DNA of 15,718 bases from JAJKIP01 sp040509055 (GTDB lineage: Bacteria; Bacteroidota; Bacteroidia; Chitinophagales; Chitinophagaceae), in contig JBEVLT010000001.1 of the NCBI GenBank assembly GCA_040509055.1, positions 1 to 15,718 of the forward strand, written 5' to 3'. Each line of letters starts with the position of its first letter. Position 1 is the stretch's first letter. Shown piece by piece: positions 5,557 through 12,618 of this stretch. Both the position numbers and the translations under genes were made by a program. A model generated the notes under the pieces. The model saw only the letters and a program-made list of their open reading frames with translations. It ran no database searches and was not told the origin of the DNA.

Positions 5557-6051
5557 ATGAGCACCGGCAACAAAACAACGATTACCAAAGACATTGACAA
5601 CAGAAGCCTCACCGTCACCCGTGCCTTCGATGCGGCGGTGGACAAAGTCTGGCGCGCCTGGACCGAAAAAGAATGGCTGGACCAGTGGTGGGCGCCTCGT
5701 CCCTACAAAGCGGAAACAAAGACCCTGGAATTCCGCGAAGGCGGCATGTGGCTCTACGCCATGGTAGGTCCGGATGGCTCCAAATCCTGGTGCCGCGTCG
5801 ATTTTATCTCCATCATCACCCCGGACAGCTATGCCGCCGATACTTCCTTTTGCGATGAAGACGGCAACCTGACCAACCAGATCCCGGTGATGCACTGGAA
5901 CTGCAACTTCAGTGGAGAAGGTGAAGGCACCACCGTGACCGTGATCGTCAGCTTCGACAACCCCGGCGACCTCGAAAAGATCGTGGAGATGGGCTTCGGG
6001 GAAGGCTTCACTGCGGCGCACGGCAACCTGGATGAAGTGCTGGCGAAGTAA
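5557..6051 (+). CDS. AHSA1/SRPBCC-domain protein
   Basis: A 164-residue START-like (SRPBCC/AHSA1) protein. These fold around a hydrophobic ligand cavity; most bacterial members have no assigned ligand. Signs: 'SLTVTRAFDAAVDKVWRAWTEKEWLDQWWAPRPY' (the usual strand, helix and WW pair), 'TLEFREGGMWLYAMVGPDG', 'DFISIITPDSYAADTSF.DEDGN', 'GTTVTVIVSFDN', and the C-terminal helix 'IVEMGFGEGFTAAHGNLDEVLAK'. The length is normal. Start at ATG 5557; no Shine-Dalgarno. It is a single-gene unit, with its own promoter and two dyads upstream and a strong terminator 37 nt after its stop. Bacteroidota genes of this type often sit next to an ArsR-family regulator, but none is found in this window. Confidence 0.92.
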   Translation: MSTGNKTTITKDIDNRSLTVTRAFDAAVDKVWRAWTEKEWLDQWWAPRPYKAETKTLEFREGGMWLYAMVGPDGSKSWCRVDFISIITPDSYAADTSFCDEDGNLTNQIPVMHWNCNFSGEGEGTTVTVIVSFDNPGDLEKIVEMGFGEGFTAAHGNLDEVLAK

Positions 6052-6087
6052 AGAGCATTGCCACAGCAACAGGAACACAATCGTCAT

Positions 6088-6118
6088 ACCGCCCGGCTTA
6101 CAGGCCGGGCGGTTTTTT
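6088..6118 (+). terminator. Strong intrinsic terminator after the SRPBCC gene
   Basis: CCGCCCGGC (6089-6097) pairs perfectly with GCCGGGCGG (6104-6112) around a 6-nt loop, followed by six T; A6088 can pair with the first T. It ends the SRPBCC transcript and separates it from xth. Confidence 0.92.
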
Positions 6119-6168
6119 ATGGCTTGATTTTTATACCTTCTCTATCCGGAACAACCGACCATCTTTTC

Positions 6169-6945
6169 ATGAAAATAGCTACGTATAATGTAAACGGTGT
6201 GAACGGGCGGCTGCCCGTGCTGCTGCGCTGGCTGGCCGAAGCCAAACCCGATATCGTATGCCTGCAGGAACTAAAAGCGCCGCAGGAAAAGTTTCCGCTC
6301 GCGGCCATAGAAGATGCGGGCTACCAGGCTATCTGGCACGGGCAAAAAAGCTGGAACGGGGTGGCCATTCTGTCGCGCAGCGGGAAAATTAAAGAGCGAA
6401 CCCGGGTATTGCCCGGCGACCCGGAAGACAGCCACAGCCGCTACATCGAAGCCGAGGTGGATAAGCTGATCATCGGTTGCCTGTACCTGCCCAATGGCAA
6501 TCCCGCACCAGGCCCGAAATTCGATTACAAACTCAGCTGGTTCAAACGGCTGACCGCACATGCGGCAGAGCTGTATGCCTCCGGCAAACCGGTGCTGCTG
6601 GTCGGCGACTTCAACGTGATGCCCACCGAACTGGACGTATACAAACCCGAGCGCTGGGTAGACGATGCGCTGTTCCGCCCCGAAACCCGCGCTGCTTTCA
6701 AAAAGCTGGTAGCGCAGGGCTGGACGGATGCCATCCGCCACCTGCACCCGGATGAAAAGATCTATACGTTCTGGGATTATTTCCGTAATGCATTCGGCCG
6801 CGATGCCGGTCTGCGGATCGATCATTTCCTCCTCAGTCCCAAACCAGGCAAGCGCCTGCAGGCGGCCGGGGTAGACCGCCATGTGCGCGGCTGGGAGAAG
6901 ACCAGCGACCATGCACCGGTATGGATCAGGCTGGCTGATAAATAA
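6169..6945 (+). CDS. xth: Exodeoxyribonuclease III (AP endonuclease)
   Basis: A 258-residue exonuclease III/AP endonuclease of the EEP superfamily; it cleaves DNA 5' of abasic sites and degrades 3' ends in base excision repair, with Mg2+. The active-site residues line up with E. coli ExoIII: Asn7 (TYNVNG), Glu34 (CLQELK), Tyr106 (CLYLPNG), Asp147 and Asn149 (GDFNV), Asp218 (RIDH) and His248 (SDHAP). The length (E. coli 268) is normal. I start at ATG 6169 (MKIATYNVNG), the standard family start; an upstream TTG (6058) would read through the preceding terminator. No clear promoter motif was found. It is monocistronic, followed by a secreted hydrolase 108 nt downstream. Confidence 0.96.
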   Translation: MKIATYNVNGVNGRLPVLLRWLAEAKPDIVCLQELKAPQEKFPLAAIEDAGYQAIWHGQKSWNGVAILSRSGKIKERTRVLPGDPEDSHSRYIEAEVDKLIIGCLYLPNGNPAPGPKFDYKLSWFKRLTAHAAELYASGKPVLLVGDFNVMPTELDVYKPERWVDDALFRPETRAAFKKLVAQGWTDAIRHLHPDEKIYTFWDYFRNAFGRDAGLRIDHFLLSPKPGKRLQAAGVDRHVRGWEKTSDHAPVWIRLADK

Positions 6946-7053
6946 GCCTTCGTACCCAGGAAAAAAACTTTATACTTTTATTCGTACGATTTTTTTCGTA
7001 TGTTAATGCGTTTGCCTTATTTTAGCTGCGAATTATTCAGCAACGTAATAGCC

Positions 7054-8568
7054 ATGAAAAATACCTTGTTCCTTTTCCTGCTCATCGCCTGTTTACAGGC
7101 GCCTGCTCAAAAGCCAAAGACCTTCCGTCCGTTTATCCAGCCCTGTGATTGCCGGTTCCGGGTAGACAGCAGCTATATCGCAGCCGTGCCGCCGGCGCTG
7201 AAGGCCGATTCGGTATACAATCCGCCGTTTGACAGCAGCTTTCAGCGGCAATGCGGCTACCTTGTGGTGCCGGAAAACAGGAAGAAAGCCTCTTCCCGGC
7301 TGATCCGGCTACCATTCATTATCGTAAAAAGCAAGAACCCCGGTAAGAAAAAAGACCCGGTACTCTCCACCAGCGGGGGTCCCGGCAACAGCTCGCTGCG
7401 CTGGGCCAGCGGCATTACGCGCAGCAGCCTGATACAGGACCGGGATTGCATCGCCTTCGAGCAACGCGGTACCCGCTTTGCCATTCCCTACCTGCGCAGT
7501 ACCGAGCTGGATATGGCCTGGCGCGAAGCATACCGCCACAACCTGTCAAAGGACAGCATGACCATCGTGGGCGTGAAGCGCTACCGGCAGACGCTGGAAC
7601 GAAAGGGCATCGACCTGGCCGGCTACAATTCCGACGAAACGGTATCAGATATCCACGACCTGCTTACGGCGCTGCAGATCGATTCGGTGAACCTGATGGG
7701 CGGTTCGTACAGCGGCGGACTGATGATGGCCGTGCTGCAAAAAAACCCGGCAAAAATCCGTTCGCTCGTGCTGGACTCGCCGCTGCCCATGTTTACCCCC
7801 ATCGATGAAGATGAACCGGTGAACTTCAACGAGGCGCTGGATGTGCTGGCGGCCCGCTGCGCTACCGATTCGGCCGGTCAGGCGCTGTATGGCGACCTGA
7901 ACGGCAGGTTTCGCCGCTACTTTACTGCTATCGCCAACACGGTATTTTATTTCCCTTACGTGGAAAAAGGAAGCACGGATACCCTGCAGGTGCAGTACAC
8001 CAAGAACGAGCTGCTGGATGCCGTGGTCAGTAATATGCTGAATGCGGCTACGCTGAAAGATGTACCCTTTATCATCAACGAGATCATCCGGGGCAATCAT
8101 GCTCCCTATATCCGGCGTTACCTGGACCGCATCTTCAACGTCTACCCGGCGCCGGACGGCATGCGCATTTCGGTGTATTGTGCCGACCAGTCGGCTTACC
8201 ACAGCGAAGCGGTTATCCGGCAGCTCTATGCGTTGTATCCTTACATGATGGGTTACCGCATCAACGACGTGTACAAGGCGATGTGCGATTGCTGGAAGGC
8301 CCCGCCGGTAAGCCCGGTCACCAAACAGGCGTTCTATTCAGCGGCGCCGGCGTTGATTGCTGACGGGGCCATGGATCCCGCCTGCCGCCCGCTGTACATG
8401 GCAGAGATCAGCCACTACCTGCCCAACGCGCAATGTTTTTTATTCAAAAACCGGTCGCATGGTGTGGGGGGCAAAGAAATGTTTGACATGGTGCAGCAGT
8501 TTATCGATCATCCCTATCGCACCCTGGTAGCGCCCGCCCCGGATATTATTCCGTACCGCGTGCCCTGA
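7054..8568 (+). CDS. Secreted alpha/beta hydrolase, S33 peptidase (TAP-like) family
   Basis: A 504-residue exported alpha/beta hydrolase. An N-terminal signal peptide is clear (MKNTLFLFLLIACLQAPAQ). Family marks: oxyanion-loop motif STSGGPGNS, 'IAFEQRGT', nucleophile Ser220 in GGSYSGG, likely acid Asp441 in DGAMDPACRP, and His469 in RSHGVG. These are typical of the S33 proline-iminopeptidase / tripeptidyl (TAP) group, which removes N-terminal residues from peptides; some homologues are esterases. A long cap region lies between the nucleophile and the acid, with several Cys (including CDCWK) that might form disulphides in the periplasm. ATG 7054 places the signal peptide at the start; an in-frame ATG at 7000 would add 18 residues before it. 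No adjacent partner gene points to a pathway. Peptide substrate is inferred only. Confidence 0.88.
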   Translation: MKNTLFLFLLIACLQAPAQKPKTFRPFIQPCDCRFRVDSSYIAAVPPALKADSVYNPPFDSSFQRQCGYLVVPENRKKASSRLIRLPFIIVKSKNPGKKKDPVLSTSGGPGNSSLRWASGITRSSLIQDRDCIAFEQRGTRFAIPYLRSTELDMAWREAYRHNLSKDSMTIVGVKRYRQTLERKGIDLAGYNSDETVSDIHDLLTALQIDSVNLMGGSYSGGLMMAVLQKNPAKIRSLVLDSPLPMFTPIDEDEPVNFNEALDVLAARCATDSAGQALYGDLNGRFRRYFTAIANTVFYFPYVEKGSTDTLQVQYTKNELLDAVVSNMLNAATLKDVPFIINEIIRGNHAPYIRRYLDRIFNVYPAPDGMRISVYCADQSAYHSEAVIRQLYALYPYMMGYRINDVYKAMCDCWKAPPVSPVTKQAFYSAAPALIADGAMDPACRPLYMAEISHYLPNAQCFLFKNRSHGVGGKEMFDMVQQFIDHPYRTLVAPAPDIIPYRVP

Positions 8569-8571
8569 GCG

Positions 8572-8603
8572 TTGCTGCAAACCGGAAAATAAGCTGATTT
8601 TTG
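8572..8603 (+). promoter_or_regulatory. Tentative promoter of the Fur-family gene
   Basis: TTG (8572-8574), 21 nt, GATTTTTG (8596-8603), which is TAnnTTTG with one mismatch. Transcription would start near 8610, leaving about 10 nt before ATG 8620. Confidence 0.4.
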
Positions 8604-8619
8604 CGGCCAAAGTCCGGAT

Positions 8620-9048
8620 ATGAACGAAGCCACAGAAAGCCTGCTGCAAGCCAAAGGCATAGCGCCTACTGCCATGCGCATCCTGGTGCTGGAATGGCTG
8701 CAGCAGCAAAGCACGGCCATCAGCCTGCTGCAGCTGGAGCAAGGCTTCCACAACGCCGACCGTACCACGCTGTACCGTACGCTGAAAACCTTTGAAGAAA
8801 AAGGGTTGGTACATGCCATCCACGATGGAAGCGAGGCCGCCAAATATGCCCTGTGCGCCGAAGCCTGCCGCGATGGGAATCATTACGATCTGCACCTGCA
8901 TTTCTATTGCTACAATTGCCGGCAAACCTATTGCCTGCCGAAGCACCGCGTACCGGACGTGTCGGCCCCGCAGGGCTTCGAACTGAAGGAGCTGAACCTT
9001 ACCGGCAAAGGGATCTGCGGTGCCTGTGCCGGGCAACAATGCAATTGA
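8620..9048 (+). CDS. Fur-family metal-responsive transcriptional regulator
   Basis: A 142-residue Fur-superfamily repressor. Residues 1-80 form the winged helix, with the recognition helix DRTTLYRTLKTFEEKGLV (47-64). The dimerisation half carries HYDLHLHFYCYNC (88-100), including Cys97 and Cys100, which pair with Cys133 and Cys136 (GICGACA) as a structural zinc site. The metal that it senses cannot be read directly. Just downstream is a unit with a CDF zinc-type exporter, which suggests a zinc or related metal sensor (inference); a PerR-like or Fur-like role is possible. A 7-1-7 inverted repeat overlaps its stop codon and the -33 box of the next unit, so it probably regulates its neighbours. 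Start ATG 8620; no Shine-Dalgarno. Confidence 0.9.
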   Translation: MNEATESLLQAKGIAPTAMRILVLEWLQQQSTAISLLQLEQGFHNADRTTLYRTLKTFEEKGLVHAIHDGSEAAKYALCAEACRDGNHYDLHLHFYCYNCRQTYCLPKHRVPDVSAPQGFELKELNLTGKGICGACAGQQCN

Positions 9049-9075
9049 GTTGCACGCCGCTCACCGGTAATTTTG
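9040..9075 (+). promoter_or_regulatory. Promoter of the ICMT-CDF unit with a Fur-type 7-1-7 box
   Basis: TGCAATT (9040-9046), G, AGTTGCA (9048-9054) is a 7-1-7 inverted repeat with one mismatched pair, the geometry of Fur-family boxes. The -33 TTG (9045-9047) lies in its centre; 20 nt later comes TAATTTTG (9068-9075), an exact -7 match. Binding would block RNA polymerase. The dyad also overlaps the Fur gene's stop codon (9046-9048). Transcription should start about 12 nt before ATG 9094. Confidence 0.7.
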
Positions 9076-9093
9076 GGTGGCAAAAAAAAGAGT

Positions 9094-9699
9094 ATGCACC
9101 GCTTCTTACCTGTCTATCTTCCTTTGTTCGTATCCGTATTTATACTGCTGGCATTTATTGCACCCAGCGTGAGCGTATACCGGCAAACCGGGATCAATCC
9201 CTTTCGGTTCGCTACCCGGCATAATGCACTGCATGATTATATAGGCGGTGTCATGAAAGTGCTGGTGGCGTTGCTATTGGTCATAGCCGGCGTCTATTCA
9301 TTTTTACCGGGCTGGTATGCTTACCTGGTACCGTTTGCTTATCCCGGCGGGACGGGCTGGCAGGTGGCCGGGCTGGTGCTGGCGCATCTGTCGCTTGCGG
9401 GCATCGTATTGGCACAGCGGCAGATGAAGCAATCGTGGCGGATCGGGATCGATTATGAAAACGAAACGCAGCTCGTTACCACGGGTTTGTTTTCCCTGTC
9501 CAGGAACCCCATCTTTCTTTTCCTGCTCACCGGCCTGGCAGGATTATTTCTCATTATCCCCAACGCGGCCAGCCTGGCCTTGCTGTGTACCGTGTATATT
9601 GTATTGCAGGTGTCCATGCGGCTGGAAGAAGATTTCCTGCTTGGCCGTCACGGGCAGGCTTATGCCCGGTATAAACAAAAAGTAAAAAGATTGATATGA
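9094..9699 (+). CDS. Isoprenylcysteine carboxyl methyltransferase-like membrane protein
   Basis: A 201-residue multi-spanning membrane protein of the ICMT/PEMT-type methyltransferase family. About five hydrophobic segments are visible: LPVYLPLFVSVFILLAFIA, GGVMKVLVALLLVIAGV, VAGLVLAHLSLAGIVLA, IFLFLLTGLAGLFLI and ASLALLCTVYIVLQVSM. The C-terminal motif is present: 'GLFSLSRNPIF' and 'RLEEDFLLGRHGQAYARYKQKVKR', which bind S-adenosylmethionine in the family. Bacterial substrates are mostly unknown. I start at ATG 9094, since the -7 element ends at 9075; an upstream TTG lies inside that element. Its stop overlaps the CDF start (ATGA at 9696-9699), so the two are translationally coupled; this hints at a link to metal efflux or the envelope, but the role is unproven. 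Confidence 0.85.
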   Translation: MHRFLPVYLPLFVSVFILLAFIAPSVSVYRQTGINPFRFATRHNALHDYIGGVMKVLVALLLVIAGVYSFLPGWYAYLVPFAYPGGTGWQVAGLVLAHLSLAGIVLAQRQMKQSWRIGIDYENETQLVTTGLFSLSRNPIFLFLLTGLAGLFLIIPNAASLALLCTVYIVLQVSMRLEEDFLLGRHGQAYARYKQKVKRLI

Positions 9700-10607
9700 A
9701 TAAGGAGCATCATCATGAGGCAGGAGGACACCATGGCCATCATCATGGACATACCACCGGCAATATCGCTACGGCTTTTTTTCTCAACATCGGGTTTGCC
9801 GCGGTGGAGCTCGTTGGTGGACTGCTTACCAACAGCGTGGCCATCCTGTCTGATGCCCTCCACGATTTCGGCGACAGCCTTTCGCTGGGCACGGCCTGGT
9901 ATTTCCAGCGGAAAAGCAGGCAGAAACGATCGGGATCCTTTACCTACGGCTATCAGCGGTTCTCGCTGGCAGGCGCCCTGATCAATGCGCTGGTATTGCT
10001 TACCGGTAGTGTGTTCATCATCCGGGAGGCGATCGGGCGGCTGGCGAACCCCGAACAGGCCGACCCGGCCGGTATGCTGCTGCTGGCGGTGCTGGGCATC
10101 GTGGTCAACGGTGTGGCCATGCTGCGGCTGCGCAAGGGCGGCAGCCTCAACGAGCGGGTGGTATCGCTGCACTTTCTCGAAGATGTGCTGGGCTGGATAG
10201 CGGTGCTGGTGGGTGCATTGGTGATGCTGGTGGCTGATGTGCCGGTGCTCGACCCCATCCTGTCGCTATTGATCGCCTGCTTTGTACTGTTCAACGTATA
10301 CCGCAATATCAGGCCGGTGATCACGATCATCCTGCAGGCGGCACCAGCCGGCGTATCCGAAGAAAACGTGAGAAGCCTGTTGCAGGAAGAAAAAGAAGTA
10401 AAGGGGTTGCACGATTTCCGCATATGGACCCTGGACGGCGAACACCATGTGCTGACGATGCACGTGACGGTGAAGCGCAACCTGGACCTGAAAACAGCGG
10501 AAGCCCTGAAAGAACGGATCAAAACAAAGCTGAAGGAGCTGGACATCCTGCATGCCACGATAGAAGTGGAGTATAACCCTGAACATGGAGAGAAGGATGA
10601 AGAATGA
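9696..10607 (+). CDS. CDF-family zinc/divalent metal exporter
   Basis: A 303-residue cation diffusion facilitator, a proton-coupled exporter of Zn2+ (also Cd2+, Co2+) in the inner membrane. The N-terminus is His-rich (HHHEAGGHHGHHHGH), a common metal-gathering tail. Six membrane helices follow. The transport site shows the zinc-type HxxxD pair in both TM2 (ALHDFGDS, His56 and Asp60) and TM5 (LHFLEDVLG, His159 and Asp163). The cytoplasmic ferredoxin-like domain spans about 218-295 with 'GLHDFRIWTLDGEHHVLTMHV', including its metal-binding His residues. It overlaps the ICMT-like gene by 4 nt and shares its promoter, and a Fur-family regulator lies just before that. The layout suggests metal-induced export. 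It resembles CzcD/ZitB; I give no firm symbol. Confidence 0.93.
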   Translation: MNKEHHHEAGGHHGHHHGHTTGNIATAFFLNIGFAAVELVGGLLTNSVAILSDALHDFGDSLSLGTAWYFQRKSRQKRSGSFTYGYQRFSLAGALINALVLLTGSVFIIREAIGRLANPEQADPAGMLLLAVLGIVVNGVAMLRLRKGGSLNERVVSLHFLEDVLGWIAVLVGALVMLVADVPVLDPILSLLIACFVLFNVYRNIRPVITIILQAAPAGVSEENVRSLLQEEKEVKGLHDFRIWTLDGEHHVLTMHVTVKRNLDLKTAEALKERIKTKLKELDILHATIEVEYNPEHGEKDEE

Positions 10608-10724
10608 TGGTATCGGTTACGGTGCGCCCTCCTGCTTCCTGCCTTCGGCCCGTACCTCCGTCCTCCGATTGGCACGGCGATTGATTTTTCTGTGTATCTC
10701 TTAATCAACGACTTTTATCAATAC

Positions 10725-10730
10725 AGGGAG
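10725..10730 (+). promoter_or_regulatory. Strong Shine-Dalgarno (AGGGAG) before ATG 10735
   Basis: AGGGAG lies 4 nt before the start codon of the FAD/NAD(P) protein. Most other starts in this window lack such a site, as is normal in Bacteroidota, so this is unusual and fixes the start. Confidence 0.55.
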
Positions 10731-10734
10731 GCGT

Positions 10735-12471
10735 ATGAACGGCAATAAGGCAGGTAAACAGATCGGTATTCTTGGCGGGGGCCCATCGGGTCTTTTTGTG
10801 TATAAACGATTGGTGGAGTCAGGCCATAGTGATGTAGCCATTACCATCATCGAACGAAAGGCTCAACCGGGCGCCGGCATGCCGTACAGCAGCGAAGGCG
10901 CCTGCCATGAGCATATCACCAATGTATCAGGCAATGAAATACCTGATCTCGTTACCTCCCTGCGGGAGTGGGTGCAAACGGCTCCGCCGGACCTGCTGAA
11001 GCGGTTTGGCATCAGGCCGGAAAACTTCAGCGATTACAAGGTAGTGCCCCGCCTGCTTTTGGGTGAGTACCTGGCTGCGCAGTTTGATTTGCTGGAACAA
11101 CAGGCGAAAAAAGCCGGTATTGCCACGCAATGGGTATTCGATACGGCAGTCAGCGATATCGTGGATGATCCGGCGGAAAATAAGGTTACGGTCATCACCG
11201 GTAGCGGCTCGTACCGGTTCGATCATATCATCATCTGCACCGGGCATCAATGGCCGCATCACCACGAAGGAACCGTACCCGGCTGGTTCGACTCGCCGTA
11301 TCCACCAGCCAAGCTGGCCATGCGAACACCGTATCCCGTAGCCATCAAAGGCGCTTCGCTTACCGCTATCGACGGCATCCGCACCCTGGCGCGGCACAAC
11401 GGGCATTTTGTACAACAGGATAATAAGCTGGTGTACCGGACGGATGCCGAAAGCAACGGTTTCAGGCTGGTGATGCACTCGCTGGACGGGTTGCTGCCGG
11501 CCATCCGGTTTCACCTGGAAGATTCGCACCTGTCCAAAGAGGCGGCGCTGAGCGAAGAAGAAATAAAGGCCTGTATGGCCGCCAATGATGGATTTGTGCC
11601 CCTGGACTATGTGTATGAGCAGTGCTTCAAAGAGCCGCTCCGCCGGCAGGATCCGGACTTTTACGAAGCCATCCGGCACATGAGCATGGAAGCATTCGTG
11701 GACCACATGATGAGCCTGCGGGAGCGGATCGATGCGTTCCTGTTGTTCCGCGCCGAATATGCCGAAGCGGAGCAGTCCATCCGGCGCCGGGAGTCCGTGC
11801 ACTGGAAAGAGATGCTGGCAGTGCTGAGCTTTGCCATGAACTACCCGGCCAAGCATTTTTGTGCAGAAGACATGCTGCGGCTGAAAAAGGTGTTGATGCC
11901 GCTGATCTCCATCGTCATCGCCTTTGTGCCGCAGAGCTCCTGCCAGGAGCTGCTGGCCCTGTACGAAGCCGGTGTGCTGAGCCTGGTGCCAGTGGACACA
12001 GACAGCGAGGCGCTACCCCAGCCCGAAGGCGGGGCCCTGTACCGGTATACCGATGAGGAAGGCCGCCGGCAGTCGGTTCCTTACAAATTGTATGTGGATT
12101 GTACCGGGCAGCGTGCTTTTGAATTTCATGAAGTGCCTTTTGAGCGTCTCCGCTCCGATGGCAGCATCAGCCCGGCCTGGCTTCGCTTTCGCTCTGCAGA
12201 TGCTGCCGCAGCAGCAAAGGCGGACGGTAACAAGGTGAAGCAGGATAACATGGGCCCTTACTACCTGCAGGTGCCGGGCATTGCCATCAACGACCGGTTC
12301 CAGGTACTGGACCGCTATGGCGTTTACAACCCGCGCATCTACATGATGGCCGTTCCGTATATCGCCGGCTTCAATCCCGATTATTCCGGCCTCGATTTCT
12401 GCGAAGCCGCATCTGCCCGCATTCATCAAAGCCTGCAGGAGGTCATGGCTGCGGATAACGCTTCGTCCTGA
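10735..12471 (+). CDS. FAD/NAD(P)-binding protein (NAD_binding_9-like)
   Basis: A 578-residue flavoprotein-like protein of the FAD-NAD(P)-binding family (Pfam NAD_binding_9 type). The Rossmann dinucleotide loop is GILGGGPSG (11-19), followed by IIERKAQPGAGMPYSSEG and a conserved 'NVSGNEIPDL' segment. A second nucleotide-linked strand is 'DHIIICTGHQWPHHHEG', and late motifs 'YVDCTGQRAFEF' and 'YIAGFNPDYSGLDFCEAAS' fit the closing FAD lobe. There is no signal peptide or membrane span, so it is cytoplasmic. The substrate is unknown; some relatives are called hydroxyacylglutathione or lysine-monooxygenase-like on weak grounds. It is a single gene, 127 nt after the CDF gene, with its own strong Shine-Dalgarno. 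The 10608-10734 spacer has no terminator that I can see. Confidence 0.8.
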   Translation: MNGNKAGKQIGILGGGPSGLFVYKRLVESGHSDVAITIIERKAQPGAGMPYSSEGACHEHITNVSGNEIPDLVTSLREWVQTAPPDLLKRFGIRPENFSDYKVVPRLLLGEYLAAQFDLLEQQAKKAGIATQWVFDTAVSDIVDDPAENKVTVITGSGSYRFDHIIICTGHQWPHHHEGTVPGWFDSPYPPAKLAMRTPYPVAIKGASLTAIDGIRTLARHNGHFVQQDNKLVYRTDAESNGFRLVMHSLDGLLPAIRFHLEDSHLSKEAALSEEEIKACMAANDGFVPLDYVYEQCFKEPLRRQDPDFYEAIRHMSMEAFVDHMMSLRERIDAFLLFRAEYAEAEQSIRRRESVHWKEMLAVLSFAMNYPAKHFCAEDMLRLKKVLMPLISIVIAFVPQSSCQELLALYEAGVLSLVPVDTDSEALPQPEGGALYRYTDEEGRRQSVPYKLYVDCTGQRAFEFHEVPFERLRSDGSISPAWLRFRSADAAAAAKADGNKVKQDNMGPYYLQVPGIAINDRFQVLDRYGVYNPRIYMMAVPYIAGFNPDYSGLDFCEAASARIHQSLQEVMAADNASS

Positions 12472-12516
12472 CAGCTATACGGCCAAGGTTCACTTTACTG
12501 CTCCGGCAGAACAATT

Positions 12517-12531
12517 CATCGCAGTGCGATG
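12517..12531. repeat. Perfect 7-1-7 palindrome upstream of the Tricorn-like gene
   Basis: CATCGCA, G, TGCGATG form a perfect 15-bp palindrome 46 nt after the FAD gene and 87 nt before ATG 12619. No U-run follows, so it may be an operator or a processing hairpin rather than a terminator. The rest of 12472-12618 shows only a weak TATTTTG at about 12560. Confidence 0.45.
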
Positions 12532-12618
12532 CCGTTTCATTCATGCCGCTACCTGTACTGTCCGTATTTTGCTTAGCTTAGTCTCTTGTACTCATTCCTC
12601 ACGCTCAAAACTTCGGCT

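Noticed and set aside
5323..6087. A 254-codon minus-strand frame over the SRPBCC gene
   Set aside because: It is antisense to a clear AHSA1/SRPBCC protein, crosses its promoter and has no recognisable domain.
10927..11856. A 309-codon minus-strand frame
   Set aside because: It is antisense to the FAD/NAD(P)-binding protein and shows no family features.
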